This document shows, piece after piece, positions 33,487-42,843 of a stretch of DNA of 64,000 nt. The position numbers and the translations under genes are program-made. Below the pieces are notes generated by a model, which saw nothing but the letters and a program-made list of their open reading frames with translations, was not told the DNA's origin and made no database searches. The stretch lies in assembly GCF_050030965.1 (NCBI RefSeq), contig NZ_CP188297.1:2790001-2854000 (forward strand), in the 5' to 3' direction. Source of the stretch: Glutamicibacter sp002979865. Its GTDB lineage: Bacteria; Actinomycetota; Actinomycetes; Actinomycetales; Micrococcaceae. Position 1 is the first letter of the stretch. Every line of letters starts with the position of its first letter.

Positions 33487-34842
33487 TTGAAGGCGATGGC
33501 AAGGTTATTTGGGACCGATGGGGTCCGAGGAAAAGCAAACGAACTGTTAACTCCCGAGCTCGCGCTGGAACTGGCGCAGGCGGCATCGGTGGTGCTGGGC
33601 TTGAGCCAGCCAGAGGACGGCTACAAGCCGGTCGCTGTGGTTGCCAAGGACCCGCGCATCAGTGGTGACTTCCTGTCTGCCGCAATTGAGGCCGGCCTGG
33701 CCGCCTCCGGCGTAGACGTCATGGATGCCGGCACGCTGCCGACTCCTGCGGCGGCATTCCTGGTAGGGGACCTGAACGCCGATTTCGGTGTCATGATCTC
33801 CGCCTCGCACAACGCGGCTCCGGATAACGGTATTAAGTTCTTAGCCCGTGGCGGCAAGAAGCTGGACGATGCGCTGGAAGATGCCATCGAAGCCTGCTTG
33901 AAGATGCCAAAGCCACGCCCAACCGGCGGTGAGGTAGGTCGAGTCTCGCGTTTCGCCGACGCTGAGGACCGCTACATCATGCACCTGCTGCAGGCCCTGC
34001 CCAACCGGCTGGATGGCATGAAGGTAGTTCTGGACTGCGCCCACGGCGCTGCTTCGGGCTGCTCCCCAGAGGTGTTCAAGGCTGCCGGCGCCGAGATCGT
34101 CGTGATTGGCGCAGATCCAGACGGCATCAACATCAATGACGGCTACGGCTCCACCCACCTGGAGAAGCTGCAGGCCGCTGTGCTGGAGCACGGCGCGGAC
34201 CTGGGCATCGCGCACGACGGCGACGCTGACCGCTGTCTTGCAGTAGACCATGAAGGCACCGTCGTCGACGGTGACCAGATCATGGCCGTCATGGCACTGG
34301 ACATGAAGGACCGCGGCGAACTCAAGGACAACACCCTGGTTGCCACCGTGATGAGCAACCTCGGCCTGACCCTGGCCATGGAAGCAGCAGGCATCACTGT
34401 TAAGCAGACCGGCGTGGGTGACCGCTACGTGCTCGAAGGCATGCGCGAAGGCGATTACTCCCTGGGTGGCGAGCAATCCGGCCACGTGATCTTCTCCAAG
34501 CACGCCACCACCGGCGACGGCGTGCTGACCGGCCTGATGATTGCGGCCCGCGTGAAGGCTACCGGCAAGACCCTGAAGGAACTTGCTGCCGTGCTGACCG
34601 TCCTGCCACAGGTCCTGATCAACGTACGCGGCGTAGACAAGGCCAGCGTTCCAGAATGCGAACCGCTGCAGCGGGCAATTGCCGCTGCTGAGGCACGCTT
34701 GGGCACCACCGGCCGTGTGCTGCTGCGTCCATCGGGGACCGAGCCAGTAGTTCGCGTCATGGTCGAGGCAGCTACCCACGAGCAGGCCCAGGCCGAAGCC
34801 GAAGCCCTGGCAGGATCGGTCAAGGAGCATCTGGCCCTCTAG
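33487..34842 (+). CDS. glmM: Phosphoglucosamine mutase
   Basis: 451 residues from TTG 33487, or 448 from ATG 33496. AGAGGG at 33474-33479 favours the TTG; the family N-terminus MARLFGTDGVRG favours the ATG. Converts glucosamine-6-P to glucosamine-1-P for UDP-GlcNAc. Active-site serine loop MISASHNAAPDNGIK near residue 102, metal loop AHDGDADRCLAVD, sugar loop GEQSGHVIF and phosphate loop RPSGTEPVVRV are all present. Works with GlmS encoded 4 kb away. Confidence 0.97.
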   Translation: MKAMARLFGTDGVRGKANELLTPELALELAQAASVVLGLSQPEDGYKPVAVVAKDPRISGDFLSAAIEAGLAASGVDVMDAGTLPTPAAAFLVGDLNADFGVMISASHNAAPDNGIKFLARGGKKLDDALEDAIEACLKMPKPRPTGGEVGRVSRFADAEDRYIMHLLQALPNRLDGMKVVLDCAHGAASGCSPEVFKAAGAEIVVIGADPDGININDGYGSTHLEKLQAAVLEHGADLGIAHDGDADRCLAVDHEGTVVDGDQIMAVMALDMKDRGELKDNTLVATVMSNLGLTLAMEAAGITVKQTGVGDRYVLEGMREGDYSLGGEQSGHVIFSKHATTGDGVLTGLMIAARVKATGKTLKELAAVLTVLPQVLINVRGVDKASVPECEPLQRAIAAAEARLGTTGRVLLRPSGTEPVVRVMVEAATHEQAQAEAEALAGSVKEHLAL

Positions 34843-34887
34843 GCCCAGTGGCTTCCCAGCAACCAACACGTAAATATCAAGAAAACT

Positions 34888-34934
34888 CACACCCCCGCAG
34901 CGCGTTCCACGCCGGAACACGCTGCGGGGGTGTG
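34888..34934 (+). terminator. Long inverted repeat after glmM, possible terminator
   Basis: 21-bp arms 34888-34908 and 34914-34934 with a single mismatch and 5-base loop. No T-run follows (GCATGCTAAC), so it may be a processing or stability structure rather than a classical terminator. Confidence 0.55.
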
Positions 34935-34990
34935 GCATGCTAACTAATAGAAACTGATATCGGTTCGCGTTCTCGGAGAGAAGGACTTTC

Positions 34991-36364
34991 GTGACTTTAC
35001 GCATCAGCGTGATCGGCACCGGCTACCTCGGTGCAACCCATGCCGCCTGCATGGCTGAACTGGGCTATGAAGTCATTGGACTGGACGTAGACAAAGCCAA
35101 GCTGGAAGCACTGGCCGCTGGCGTTCTGCCCTTCCACGAGCCAGGCCTGCCAGAACTGCTGCGCAAGCATGTGGCCTCCGGACGCCTGCGCTTCACCGAC
35201 AGCTACGCAGAAGTCGCTGCCGGCGCGGATATCCACTTCATCACCGTGGGCACCCCGCAGCGCGCCGACTCGCAATCCGCAGACATGTCCTACGTAGACG
35301 GTGCCGTGGATTCGCTGCTGGAGCACATCACCGGCGAAGCGCTGATTGTCGGCAAGTCCACCGTGCCGGTAGGCACCGCACGCCGGCTGAGCGAGAAAAT
35401 TGCCCAAGACGCCAAGAACGGAAGCAGCATCGCGCTGGCATGGAATCCGGAGTTCCTTCGAGAAGGCTTCGCCGTCCAGGATACCCTGCGCCCCGATCGC
35501 CTGGTCTACGGCCTGGAGCATGAACGCGGACTGGAACTGCTGCGCAAAGTCTATGCACCGATCCTTGCCTTGGATACTCCGGAGATCGCCACGGACCTGG
35601 AGACTGCAGAACTGGTCAAGGTTGCAGCCAACGCCTTCCTGGCTACCAAGATTTCTTTCATCAACGCCTTTGCCGAGGTGACTGAAACCGTAGGCGGCGA
35701 CATCAAGGTCCTTGCCGACGCCATTGGCCACGATAAGCGCATTGGACGCCGCTTCCTGAACGCTGGAGTGGGCTTCGGCGGCGGTTGCCTGCCCAAGGAC
35801 ATTCGAGCCCTCCAAGCACGCGTCAGCGAACTTGGCCTGAGCCAGACCATGGGCTTCTTGGCTGAAGTCGACCAGATCAATTTGCGCCGCCGTGACCGCG
35901 TGGTCTCGCTGGCCTCGCACATGCTGGGCAATGAGCTGGCAGGCAAGCATGTTTGCGTACTTGGCGTGACCTTCAAGCCGAACAGCGATGATGTGCGGGA
36001 CTCGCCAGCACTGGATATCGCCGTCCGCCTGTACAACGAGGGCGCTGAAGTCTCGGTCTACGACCCAGAAGGCAACGCCAACGCTGCCGGCCGCTTCCCG
36101 CGCTTGAACTACGTTGATTCCTTCAAGGAAGCGGCGAAGGATGCGGACCTGACCTTGGTGCTGACCGAATGGAATGAATTCCGCGAACTGAATCCGTCGG
36201 ATCTGGAAGACGTAGTGGCCAACAAGCAGCTGATTGACGGGCGCAACGTCCTGGACCGCCCTGAATGGCGGAATCAGGGCTGGACTGTTACCGGTCCGGG
36301 TGAATACTTCGAGCTGGGCAACATGGCTCCGGCAACTACCTCGATTCCGGTACAGGCTTCCTGA
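34991..36364 (+). CDS. ugd: UDP-glucose/UDP-sugar 6-dehydrogenase
   Basis: 457 residues. NAD-dependent oxidation of a nucleotide sugar to the uronate, for envelope polysaccharides. N-terminal Rossmann motif VIGTGYLGATHAACMAELGY; catalytic cysteine in GFGGGCLPKDIRAL near residue 264; C-terminal nucleotide-binding domain with GVTFKPNSDDVRDSPAL. GTG start with GAGAGAAGGA upstream. UDP-glucose is the likeliest substrate, GDP-mannose less so. No glycosyltransferases lie beside it. Confidence 0.92.
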   Translation: MTLRISVIGTGYLGATHAACMAELGYEVIGLDVDKAKLEALAAGVLPFHEPGLPELLRKHVASGRLRFTDSYAEVAAGADIHFITVGTPQRADSQSADMSYVDGAVDSLLEHITGEALIVGKSTVPVGTARRLSEKIAQDAKNGSSIALAWNPEFLREGFAVQDTLRPDRLVYGLEHERGLELLRKVYAPILALDTPEIATDLETAELVKVAANAFLATKISFINAFAEVTETVGGDIKVLADAIGHDKRIGRRFLNAGVGFGGGCLPKDIRALQARVSELGLSQTMGFLAEVDQINLRRRDRVVSLASHMLGNELAGKHVCVLGVTFKPNSDDVRDSPALDIAVRLYNEGAEVSVYDPEGNANAAGRFPRLNYVDSFKEAAKDADLTLVLTEWNEFRELNPSDLEDVVANKQLIDGRNVLDRPEWRNQGWTVTGPGEYFELGNMAPATTSIPVQAS

Positions 36365-36410
36365 AGCTAGCTGCGGTACGCGACCGCAACTGCAAGAGAG
36401 GGGGAGCCGC

Positions 36411-37130
36411 ATGGCATACACTGTGGTCACCGGCGGTGGTCGTGGCTTAGGAGCCGCGATTGCGGTGCGTCTAGCCACCGACCGCAACTTGATCATCGGC
36501 TACAGGCAGGATGAGAAATCGGCGCAGGCAGTGGCAGATAAAGTCCGTGAGCTCGGCGCTATTTGCCATGTCCTGCAGATCGACTGCGCCAATGAAGAAT
36601 CAGTGGCAAGGTTCTTCGCCCGAGTGAAGGACATTGGTGAACTTGAAGGACTGGTAAACAACGCGGGATCAGCGACGGCCATCGGAAATCTGGCAGACAA
36701 CGAGTTGACCGATATCGCCGCGGATCTGAACGTAAACCTTCTGGGCCCAATTACCTGCATTAAATATGCGCTGCCCCTGCTCCGGTCACATGGCGGTGGT
36801 GCAATCGTGAACATTTCATCGGTGGCGGCTGAATCCGGAAGCCCCTTTACGTACGTGCATTACGCTGCTGCCAAGGCCGGAGTAGAAGCCTTGACAGTGG
36901 GACTGTCCAAGGAACTGGCTAAGGACGGCATCCGAGTGAATGCGGTTAGCCCGGGAACGCTTTGGACTGAATTCCATGAGGATCCACAGCGCCCTGCGCA
37001 AATCGCCGAGACGATCCCGATGGGGCGCGCAGGCAAGCCGAAAGAAGTAGCCGGTGCGGTGGCTTGGCTATTGTCTAGCGAAGCCGCCTACACCACCGGC
37101 AGCGTTCTCAAAGTTTCTGGCGGCCTCTAG
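36411..37130 (+). CDS. Short-chain dehydrogenase/reductase (FabG-like)
   Basis: 239 residues from ATG 36411, preceded by GAGAGGGGGAG; the longer open frame overlaps ugd and is unlikely. NAD(P) motif VVTGGGRGLGAAIAV, NNAG near residue 84, catalytic Ser (NISSVAAESGS) and YxxxK (YVHYAAAKAG), C-terminal VLKVSGGL. These are the hallmarks of classical SDRs. Substrate unknown; 46 bp after ugd, perhaps co-transcribed. Convergent with nnrD, 13 bp apart. Confidence 0.9.
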   Translation: MAYTVVTGGGRGLGAAIAVRLATDRNLIIGYRQDEKSAQAVADKVRELGAICHVLQIDCANEESVARFFARVKDIGELEGLVNNAGSATAIGNLADNELTDIAADLNVNLLGPITCIKYALPLLRSHGGGAIVNISSVAAESGSPFTYVHYAAAKAGVEALTVGLSKELAKDGIRVNAVSPGTLWTEFHEDPQRPAQIAETIPMGRAGKPKEVAGAVAWLLSSEAAYTTGSVLKVSGGL

Positions 37131-37143
37131 AGGGACCCAGAGC

Positions 37144-38670
37144 CTAGAAGCCGAACTGCTTCATGACCTTAGGCAGGTTCTCGATCAGGCGCGAAGCATT
37201 GACAGTTCCCTCTGAAGCGGTCACCCGGCCCAGGTGGCCATGAATGTAAGCGGCACACGCGGTCAGTTCCATCATGCGGCGGTTAGGCACGGTTCGCAGG
37301 CCTTCGGTGCCCGTGAGCGAGCTGTCGGAGAGCATGTAGCCCAGGATGCCGGTCAGGACATCGCCGCTGCCTGCAGTGGCCAATTCTGGTGCCGAGTGGC
37401 TCACCATCAGGCTGTCGCCATTGGGGGCCACAATGTAGCTGGTTGGTCCCTTGAGCAGGACCACGGCGTTGTATGCCAGGGCGGCCCACCGGGTCCAGCG
37501 AATCGGGTCCTGGGAAATCTCATCGGGAGTGATCTTCACTCCAGCGCGGCTGAGCAGCATGCGCAGTTCCTTGGCATGAGGCGTCAGCACGCGAGGCTGC
37601 TCGCTTGGGCCGGCAGGAACGACTTCCAATCCGGACGCGTCAATGACGGCCGGCTGCGGGCTGGCAAAGACATCAGCGATGGCGCCAGTCGGGGGAGTGC
37701 GTCCATCCAAGCCCGGGCCAATGGCCCAAGCCTTGATCTTGGCGCCCTTGCCGTGAATCTGACGGCGGGAGGAAGACAGCGCTTCCTTGATCTGCTCATC
37801 ATCCAGTGGCACGGACTCCGGCACGGCGACGGCCATGAGCGGCTGAATGGATTCTGGCACGTGGGTGCGAAGCAATCCGACGCCGCAGGCTACAGCGGCC
37901 TTGGCGGTCAGCTGAGCAGCTCCGGGATAAAGGCCGGAACCGGCGATGAGTCCCAGGACTCCACGCTGGTACTTGTGCCGTCCGGCATCCCGCCAAGAGC
38001 GGTGCTGGTCCAGCAGCTCGCGAGTGGCCACCTCGTCCACAAGCTGCGTTCCAGCTTGGACGGAAGAAAAGTCGAATTCGAGATCTGCCACGGTAATGTC
38101 ACCGGTAACCAGCGGTCCGTCTACAGACAGAAGACCGGATTTCATGGCACCGAAAGTTACCGTGCGTTCTGCGCGAAGAACAGAGTCCTGCGCAACGCCC
38201 GTTTCAGGATCCAGGCCTGAAGGAATATCGCAGGCCAACACCCGTGCGCCAGCAGGAAGCTTCGGCAAATCAGAGCCGGCACGGTATCCAAGGCCGTAGA
38301 TGGCGTCAATAATGAGCGAGGCATTAGCTAATTCGCCTTGACCGTCGGAGAGGTCCAGCACGGTACCGCCGGCAGCTTGATATGCTGCAGCACCTTCGGC
38401 ATGGATCTGTTCGTGGCACTGCAGGGCCAGAGTGGAAATCTTCTGCAGTTGGAGCTCTGCCAGTGCATACAAGCCATCTCCACCGTTGTTGCCCGGGCCG
38501 ATAAGCGCCACCACGAAAGCCGGATCGGCGCTGGAATTTTCGGTCAGCATGGCGACTGCCGTTGAAGCCAAATGGGCGGCTGCTTGCTTCATTAAGCTGG
38601 TCTCGCCCCGCTTGGAGTTCTCCTGGGCTTCAACCGCACGAATTTGCGCAACACTGTAGACAGGAATCAT
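37144..38670 (-). CDS. nnrD: Bifunctional NAD(P)H-hydrate epimerase / ADP-dependent NAD(P)H-hydrate dehydratase
   Basis: 508 residues. Repairs hydrated NADH and NADPH. N-terminal epimerase domain (residues about 1-215) has VALIGPGNNGGDGLYAL; C-terminal dehydratase (ribokinase-like, about 225-500) has LIAGSGLYPGAAQLTAKAA and the signature ELATAGSGDVLTGILG. ATG 38670 is chosen because TATTGT ends 7 nt before it and there is no Shine-Dalgarno sequence; TTG 38688 is in frame too. 83 bp after acpS. Confidence 0.93.
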   Translation of the reverse strand: MIPVYSVAQIRAVEAQENSKRGETSLMKQAAAHLASTAVAMLTENSSADPAFVVALIGPGNNGGDGLYALAELQLQKISTLALQCHEQIHAEGAAAYQAAGGTVLDLSDGQGELANASLIIDAIYGLGYRAGSDLPKLPAGARVLACDIPSGLDPETGVAQDSVLRAERTVTFGAMKSGLLSVDGPLVTGDITVADLEFDFSSVQAGTQLVDEVATRELLDQHRSWRDAGRHKYQRGVLGLIAGSGLYPGAAQLTAKAAVACGVGLLRTHVPESIQPLMAVAVPESVPLDDEQIKEALSSSRRQIHGKGAKIKAWAIGPGLDGRTPPTGAIADVFASPQPAVIDASGLEVVPAGPSEQPRVLTPHAKELRMLLSRAGVKITPDEISQDPIRWTRWAALAYNAVVLLKGPTSYIVAPNGDSLMVSHSAPELATAGSGDVLTGILGYMLSDSSLTGTEGLRTVPNRRMMELTACAAYIHGHLGRVTASEGTVNASRLIENLPKVMKQFGF

Positions 38671-38753
38671 AAGACAAACAATACTCAAGGCACCTGTGCG
38701 ATGCCCTATTTAATGAGATGCGTGTCGTTATTCTTTCGTCGTGGCGTTGGTGC

Positions 38754-39104
38754 CTAGCGTTCTGCAACCACCATTGCGATAGCCATATCTCCATCGTGGG
38801 ACATGGTCAGATGCCATGATTTGATGCCACGCAGCTCGCTGGCAGCGGCCACTGAACCAGTGTTGTGAACCTGGGGATCACCGGCTTCATCTTTGCGGAT
38901 AGTGCAGTCCTGCCAGTTCATGCCCGCAGGAGCTCCCAGCGCCTTGGCGATGGCTTCCTTGGCCGCGAAGCGGGCCGCCAGGGATCGCAGGGGCAGGCCC
39001 CGCTCTTCTTCGGTGAAGAGCCGTTCACGCAAGCGTGGAGTCTTCTCGAGCTGGCGGCCAAAACGCGGCACATCAACGATGTCCACTCCAATTCCTGCAA
39101 TCAT
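38754..39104 (-). CDS. acpS: Holo-[acyl-carrier-protein] synthase
   Basis: 116 residues. Transfers 4'-phosphopantetheine from CoA to ACP. Metal ligands in IAGIGVDIVDVPRF and RFAAKEAIAKALG; the C-terminal HLTMSHDGDMAIAMV is typical. No ribosome site; TAAACT at 39112-39117 (reverse strand) ends 7 nt before the ATG, suggesting a leaderless message. Lies after the glmS terminator. Confidence 0.95.
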   Translation of the reverse strand: MIAGIGVDIVDVPRFGRQLEKTPRLRERLFTEEERGLPLRSLAARFAAKEAIAKALGAPAGMNWQDCTIRKDEAGDPQVHNTGSVAAASELRGIKSWHLTMSHDGDMAIAMVVAER

Positions 39105-39111
39105 GCCTATC

Positions 39112-39117
39112 AGTTTA
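39112..39117 (-). promoter_or_regulatory. Candidate -10 of leaderless acpS
   Basis: Reads TAAACT on the minus strand with 7 nt to the ATG at 39104. The spacing matches other proposed leaderless starts in the window. Confidence 0.4.
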
Positions 39118-39136
39118 TCCAGTGCTTGCAGGGCAT

Positions 39137-39175
39137 AAAAATTGCGGGCATTCCCGGAAAGGGAATGCCCGCAAT
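39137..39175 (-). terminator. Terminator after glmS
   Basis: 15-bp perfect stem, arms 39141-39155 and 39161-39175; on the minus strand it is followed by a T-run (A's at 39137-39140). Confidence 0.9.
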
Positions 39176-39191
39176 TCTGGTGCTCGGTGGA

Positions 39192-41063
39192 TTACTCCAC
39201 GGTCACCGACTTGGCCAAGTTGCGTGGCTGGTCGACATCGAAGCCCTTGGCGGATGCCAGTTCGCAAGCGAAGATCTGCAGTGGCACGGTGGCCAGCAGA
39301 GGCATCAGCAGGGTTGGGGTTTCTGGCACGTAGAAGACCCACTCGGAGAAGTCCTTGACCGCAGCATCGCCATCTTCGGCAATAACCAGGGTCTTAGCGC
39401 CACGGGCGCGCACTTCCTGGATATTGGAGACAACCTTGGAGTGCAGCGAGTCGCGACCACGAGGGGAAGGAACTACGACGAACACTGGCTGGCCATCGTC
39501 GATCAGGGCGATAGGGCCGTGCTTCAGCTCGCCAGCGGCGAAGCCTTCAGCATGGATGTAGGCGATTTCCTTGAGCTTCAAGGCGCCTTCCATTGCTACC
39601 GGGTAGCCTACGTGGCGGCCCAGGAACAGCACGGAGTTGGCATCTGACATGTTGCGTGCCAGATCCTTGATCTCTTCCGCGCGGTCCAGGACGTCCTGGA
39701 TCTTGGAAGGGATCTTGCCCAGGTCGGCAAGGATGTCCTTGATCTGGCCCTGGAACAGGTTGCCGCGCAGCTGCGCCAGGTACAGGCCCAGCAGGTAGGT
39801 TGCGGTGATCTGTGCCAGGAATGCCTTGGTGGAAGCCACAGCAATTTCCGGACCAGCGTGGGTGTACAGCACCGCATCCGATTCGCGTGGGATGGTCGAT
39901 CCGTTGGTGTTGCAGATCGACATGGTCTTGGCGCCCTGCTCCTTGGCGTAACGCACAGCCATCAAGGTGTCCATGGTTTCGCCGGACTGGGAGATCGAAA
40001 CGATCAGGGTCTTTTCGTCCACGATTGGCTCGCGGTAGCGGAACTCGTGGGAGAGCTCAACTTCTACCGGGATACGGCACCACGACTCGATAGCGTACTT
40101 GGCCACGGAGCCGGCATATGCCGAGGTGCCGCAAGCAAGAACAACAATCTTGGAGATTTCGGCCAGTTCCTCTGGAGCGATACGCAGTTCGTCCAGGGTC
40201 AGTCGGCCATCAGCGTCCGAGCGGCCCAGCAGGGTGTCGGCAACAGCTGCAGGCTGGTCGAAGATTTCCTTCTCCATGAAGGATGGGAAGCCGCCCTTTT
40301 CAGCGCTGGCTGCATCCCAGTCAACGGTGAATTCCTTGCCTTCGGCCGGGTTGCCGTCGAAGTCGGTGATGGAATGGTTATCCGGGGTGATGGTTACGAT
40401 CTGGTCCTGGCCCAGTTCTACGGCGCGACGGGTGAAGTCGATGAAGCCGGAGACATCCGAACCCAGGAAGTTTTCGCCATCGCCCAGACCGAGAACCAGA
40501 GGGGAGTTGCGGCGAGCCGCAACGACAACACCTGGGTGGTCCTGGTGAACTGCCAAGAGGGTGAAAGCACCTTCGAGCTGCTGAACAGCAAGCTGCATGG
40601 CGCGGGTCAAATCGCCTTCGGCCTCGGAGCTGTAGAGCTTGCCCAGCAGAGCTGCGGCAACCTCGGTATCGGTATCCGAAAGGAATTCAACGCCCTCGGC
40701 TGCCAAGCCGGCCTTGATGCCGGCGAAGTTTTCAATAATTCCGTTGTGGATCATGGCAAGTTTGCCACCATCGGCCAGGTGTGGGTGAGCGTTCTGATCG
40801 CTCGGACCACCGTGGGTTGCCCAACGAGTATGCCCAATGCCGGTCATCGACTTAGGCAATGGGGACTCGGCAATTTCATTTTCCAGATTGACCAGCTTGC
40901 CGGCCTTCTTACGAGAATGAATGGCGCCATCGGCAACAACAGCGACACCAGCCGAGTCGTAGCCGCGGTATTCCAACCGACGCAAACCTTCAATTAGAAC
41001 GTCGAGGGCGCCATGATCGGCGACCTGGCTCGAGGTTCCTGCATATCCAACAATTCCGCACAT
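39192..41063 (-). CDS. glmS: Glutamine--fructose-6-phosphate aminotransferase (isomerizing)
   Basis: 623 residues. Makes glucosamine-6-P from fructose-6-P and glutamine, the first step to UDP-GlcNAc. The N-terminal nucleophile cysteine (MCGIVGYAG), GHTRWATHG and the glutaminase loop are followed by two SIS sugar-isomerase domains (VACGTSAYAGSVAKY; SISQSGETMDTLMAV) and the terminal LAKSVTVE. No glmS ribozyme fold is apparent in the 95 bp upstream. Partner of glmM nearby. Confidence 0.98.
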   Translation of the reverse strand: MCGIVGYAGTSSQVADHGALDVLIEGLRRLEYRGYDSAGVAVVADGAIHSRKKAGKLVNLENEIAESPLPKSMTGIGHTRWATHGGPSDQNAHPHLADGGKLAMIHNGIIENFAGIKAGLAAEGVEFLSDTDTEVAAALLGKLYSSEAEGDLTRAMQLAVQQLEGAFTLLAVHQDHPGVVVAARRNSPLVLGLGDGENFLGSDVSGFIDFTRRAVELGQDQIVTITPDNHSITDFDGNPAEGKEFTVDWDAASAEKGGFPSFMEKEIFDQPAAVADTLLGRSDADGRLTLDELRIAPEELAEISKIVVLACGTSAYAGSVAKYAIESWCRIPVEVELSHEFRYREPIVDEKTLIVSISQSGETMDTLMAVRYAKEQGAKTMSICNTNGSTIPRESDAVLYTHAGPEIAVASTKAFLAQITATYLLGLYLAQLRGNLFQGQIKDILADLGKIPSKIQDVLDRAEEIKDLARNMSDANSVLFLGRHVGYPVAMEGALKLKEIAYIHAEGFAAGELKHGPIALIDDGQPVFVVVPSPRGRDSLHSKVVSNIQEVRARGAKTLVIAEDGDAAVKDFSEWVFYVPETPTLLMPLLATVPLQIFACELASAKGFDVDQPRNLAKSVTVE

Positions 41064-41087
41064 GGGAAAAATCCTACCGGTTCAATG

Positions 41088-41099
41088 CCCATCGATGGG
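41088..41099. promoter_or_regulatory. Perfect 12-bp palindrome in the glmS-coaA intergenic region
   Basis: CCCATCGATGGG, 25-36 bp upstream of the glmS start and in the divergent region with coaA. It could be a repressor site; no regulator is known from the sequence. Confidence 0.35.
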
Positions 41100-41212
41100 A
41101 ATAATCGTGTCGGAGCACTCAAAATTACCTATGTCTTAGATCACCAGTCGGCCGTTTTTTGACTAATCCAAACGCCTTGTTGATGTTGTTAATTGGGATG
41201 TGGAGCATATTC

Positions 41213-42190
41213 TTGGCAGAATTTACCCTCGTGGAACCACACGGAACACTTGAAACGCCTATCTCGCCTTTCGTTGAACTGGAGCGCGAGACATGGGCGC
41301 GCCTGTCCAATCAAATGGAACAGCCGCTGAATTATTCGGACATTGAGCGGCTACGCGGCCTCGGCGACCAGCTGGACTTGCAAGAGGTCCGGGACGTCTA
41401 CCTGCCACTGAGCCGCCTGCTGTCGCTTTATGTCGAGGGTGCCGGCGCGACGCATCAGGCAACCACTACCTTCTTGGGCGAGCAGACCAGCCGCACGCCT
41501 TTTGTCATCGGCGTCGCCGGCTCGGTTGCCGTGGGAAAGTCCACAACTGCCCGTGTTCTGCAGGAAATGCTGCGCCGCTGGCCGCATACGCCTGATGTCC
41601 AGCTCATAACCACTGATGGCTTCTTGTACCCGAATGCCGAGCTTGAGCGCCGCGGGATCATGCACCGCAAAGGGTTCCCCGAATCCTATGACCGGCGGGC
41701 GCTGCTGCGCTTTGTCTCGGCGGTAAAGTCTGGTGCCCCAGAAGTAAGCGCTCCGGTCTACTCGCACCTGACCTACGACATCATCCCGGGGGAGCGCAAC
41801 GTAATCCGCTCACCGCAGGTATTGATTGTCGAGGGACTGAACGTATTGCAGCCTGCTCGAACCCGTTCCGATGGGACCGTGGGCCTGGCCCTGAGCGACT
41901 TCTTCGACTTCTCCGTCTACGTGGATGCGCGTACCGCGGATATCGAAGAGTGGTACATCAAGCGGTTCATGCGTCTGCGCTCCGGTGCCTTCTCCGACCC
42001 TGCCAGCTACTTCCACCGCTATGCCCAGCTCACTGATGTCGAGGCACGGGAAACTGCTCACGGTATCTGGAAGCGCATTAACGAGCCGAACCTCAGGGAA
42101 AACGTCTTGCCTACGCGTGGGCGGGCGCAATTAGTACTGCGCAAGGCGGCGGATCACTCGGTGCGCAGGATGCTATTGAGGAAAATCTAG
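41213..42190 (+). CDS. coaA: Type I pantothenate kinase
   Basis: 325 residues from TTG 41213, preceded by GGAG at 41202-41205; the open frame starts at 41159 but that N-terminus is atypical. Phosphorylates pantothenate, the first step of CoA synthesis. ISPFVELERETWARL near the start, P-loop GVAGSVAVGKSTTARVL, TTDGFLYPN and KGFPESYDRRALL are conserved. Divergent from glmS. Confidence 0.94.
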   Translation: MAEFTLVEPHGTLETPISPFVELERETWARLSNQMEQPLNYSDIERLRGLGDQLDLQEVRDVYLPLSRLLSLYVEGAGATHQATTTFLGEQTSRTPFVIGVAGSVAVGKSTTARVLQEMLRRWPHTPDVQLITTDGFLYPNAELERRGIMHRKGFPESYDRRALLRFVSAVKSGAPEVSAPVYSHLTYDIIPGERNVIRSPQVLIVEGLNVLQPARTRSDGTVGLALSDFFDFSVYVDARTADIEEWYIKRFMRLRSGAFSDPASYFHRYAQLTDVEARETAHGIWKRINEPNLRENVLPTRGRAQLVLRKAADHSVRRMLLRKI

Positions 42191-42288
42191 GCTTCTTCAG
42201 CTGATATTTAAGCAAACGATTTCTGTGAGTTTGCCGAACTATTACAGATCGGAGCCCAAATTCGTAGTCGTGCTGTGATTTTCCTGTG

Positions 42289-42294
42289 TATGCT
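42289..42294 (+). promoter_or_regulatory. Candidate -10 of leaderless mscL
   Basis: TATGCT, 6 nt before ATG 42301; no ribosome site is visible. Confidence 0.45.
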
Positions 42295-42300
42295 CTAACC

Positions 42301-42699
42301 ATGCTAAAAGGTTTCCGCGATTTTATTATGAAGGGCAACGTTGTCGATCTGGCCGTTGCTGTTGTTATCGGCGCTGCCTTCGGCGCCGTAGTCACCGCCT
42401 TGGTCGATAATGTGCTGATGCCATTGATCGCCGCCCTGGTTGGATCTCCAAACTTCGACAGCTTCTTGTTGCTAACCATTGACGGCGTTGACATCAAGTT
42501 CGGTGTCTTCCTGACTGCACTGGTCAACTTCCTGCTGATTGCTGCAGCTGTCTACTTCGCGCTGGTTCTGCCAATGACCAAGCTCAACGAGCGACTGGCT
42601 GCACGCCGTGCTGCCGGTGCAGAAGAGCCAGAGGAAGAAGTAGATCCACAGCTGGAGCTGCTCGCCCAGATCCGCGACGAGCTGAAGACTCTGCGCTAA
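42301..42699 (+). CDS. mscL: Large-conductance mechanosensitive channel
   Basis: 132 residues. A homopentameric emergency valve against hypo-osmotic shock. MLKGFRDFIMKGNVVDLAVAV and the Gly/Ala-rich TM1 IGAAFGAVVTALVDNVLMP are diagnostic; TM2 is around residues 68-90, then a charged cytoplasmic helix ending LLAQIRDELKTLR. No Shine-Dalgarno sequence. Confidence 0.97.
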   Translation: MLKGFRDFIMKGNVVDLAVAVVIGAAFGAVVTALVDNVLMPLIAALVGSPNFDSFLLLTIDGVDIKFGVFLTALVNFLLIAAAVYFALVLPMTKLNERLAARRAAGAEEPEEEVDPQLELLAQIRDELKTLR

Positions 42700-42721
42700 G
42701 CCCTGACAAACATCCGTCTCC

Positions 42722-42768
42722 AAGGGGCGGACCCAGCAACACAGTTGCTTGGGTCCGCCCCTTCCGAC
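42722..42768 (+). terminator. Hairpin terminator after mscL
   Basis: Arms 42722-42740 and 42744-42763, 19 pairs with one bulged base, followed by CCGACTTT. The U-run is weak. Confidence 0.65.
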
Positions 42769-42843
42769 TTTAACTCGCACTATGTGCCGAACTGCGCACG
42801 GGTGAACAAGGCAAGCGGAACCGAAAAGTGCGAAGATGAATAG

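Noticed and set aside
36234..36410. Extended N-terminus for the SDR overlapping ugd
   Set aside because: The Rossmann motif starts right after ATG 36411, which has a strong ribosome site; the upstream part is antisense-like composition inside ugd.
41064..41158. glmS ribozyme/riboswitch upstream of glmS
   Set aside because: Only 95 bp with no sign of the conserved pseudoknotted core; the 12-bp palindrome there suggests a protein site instead.
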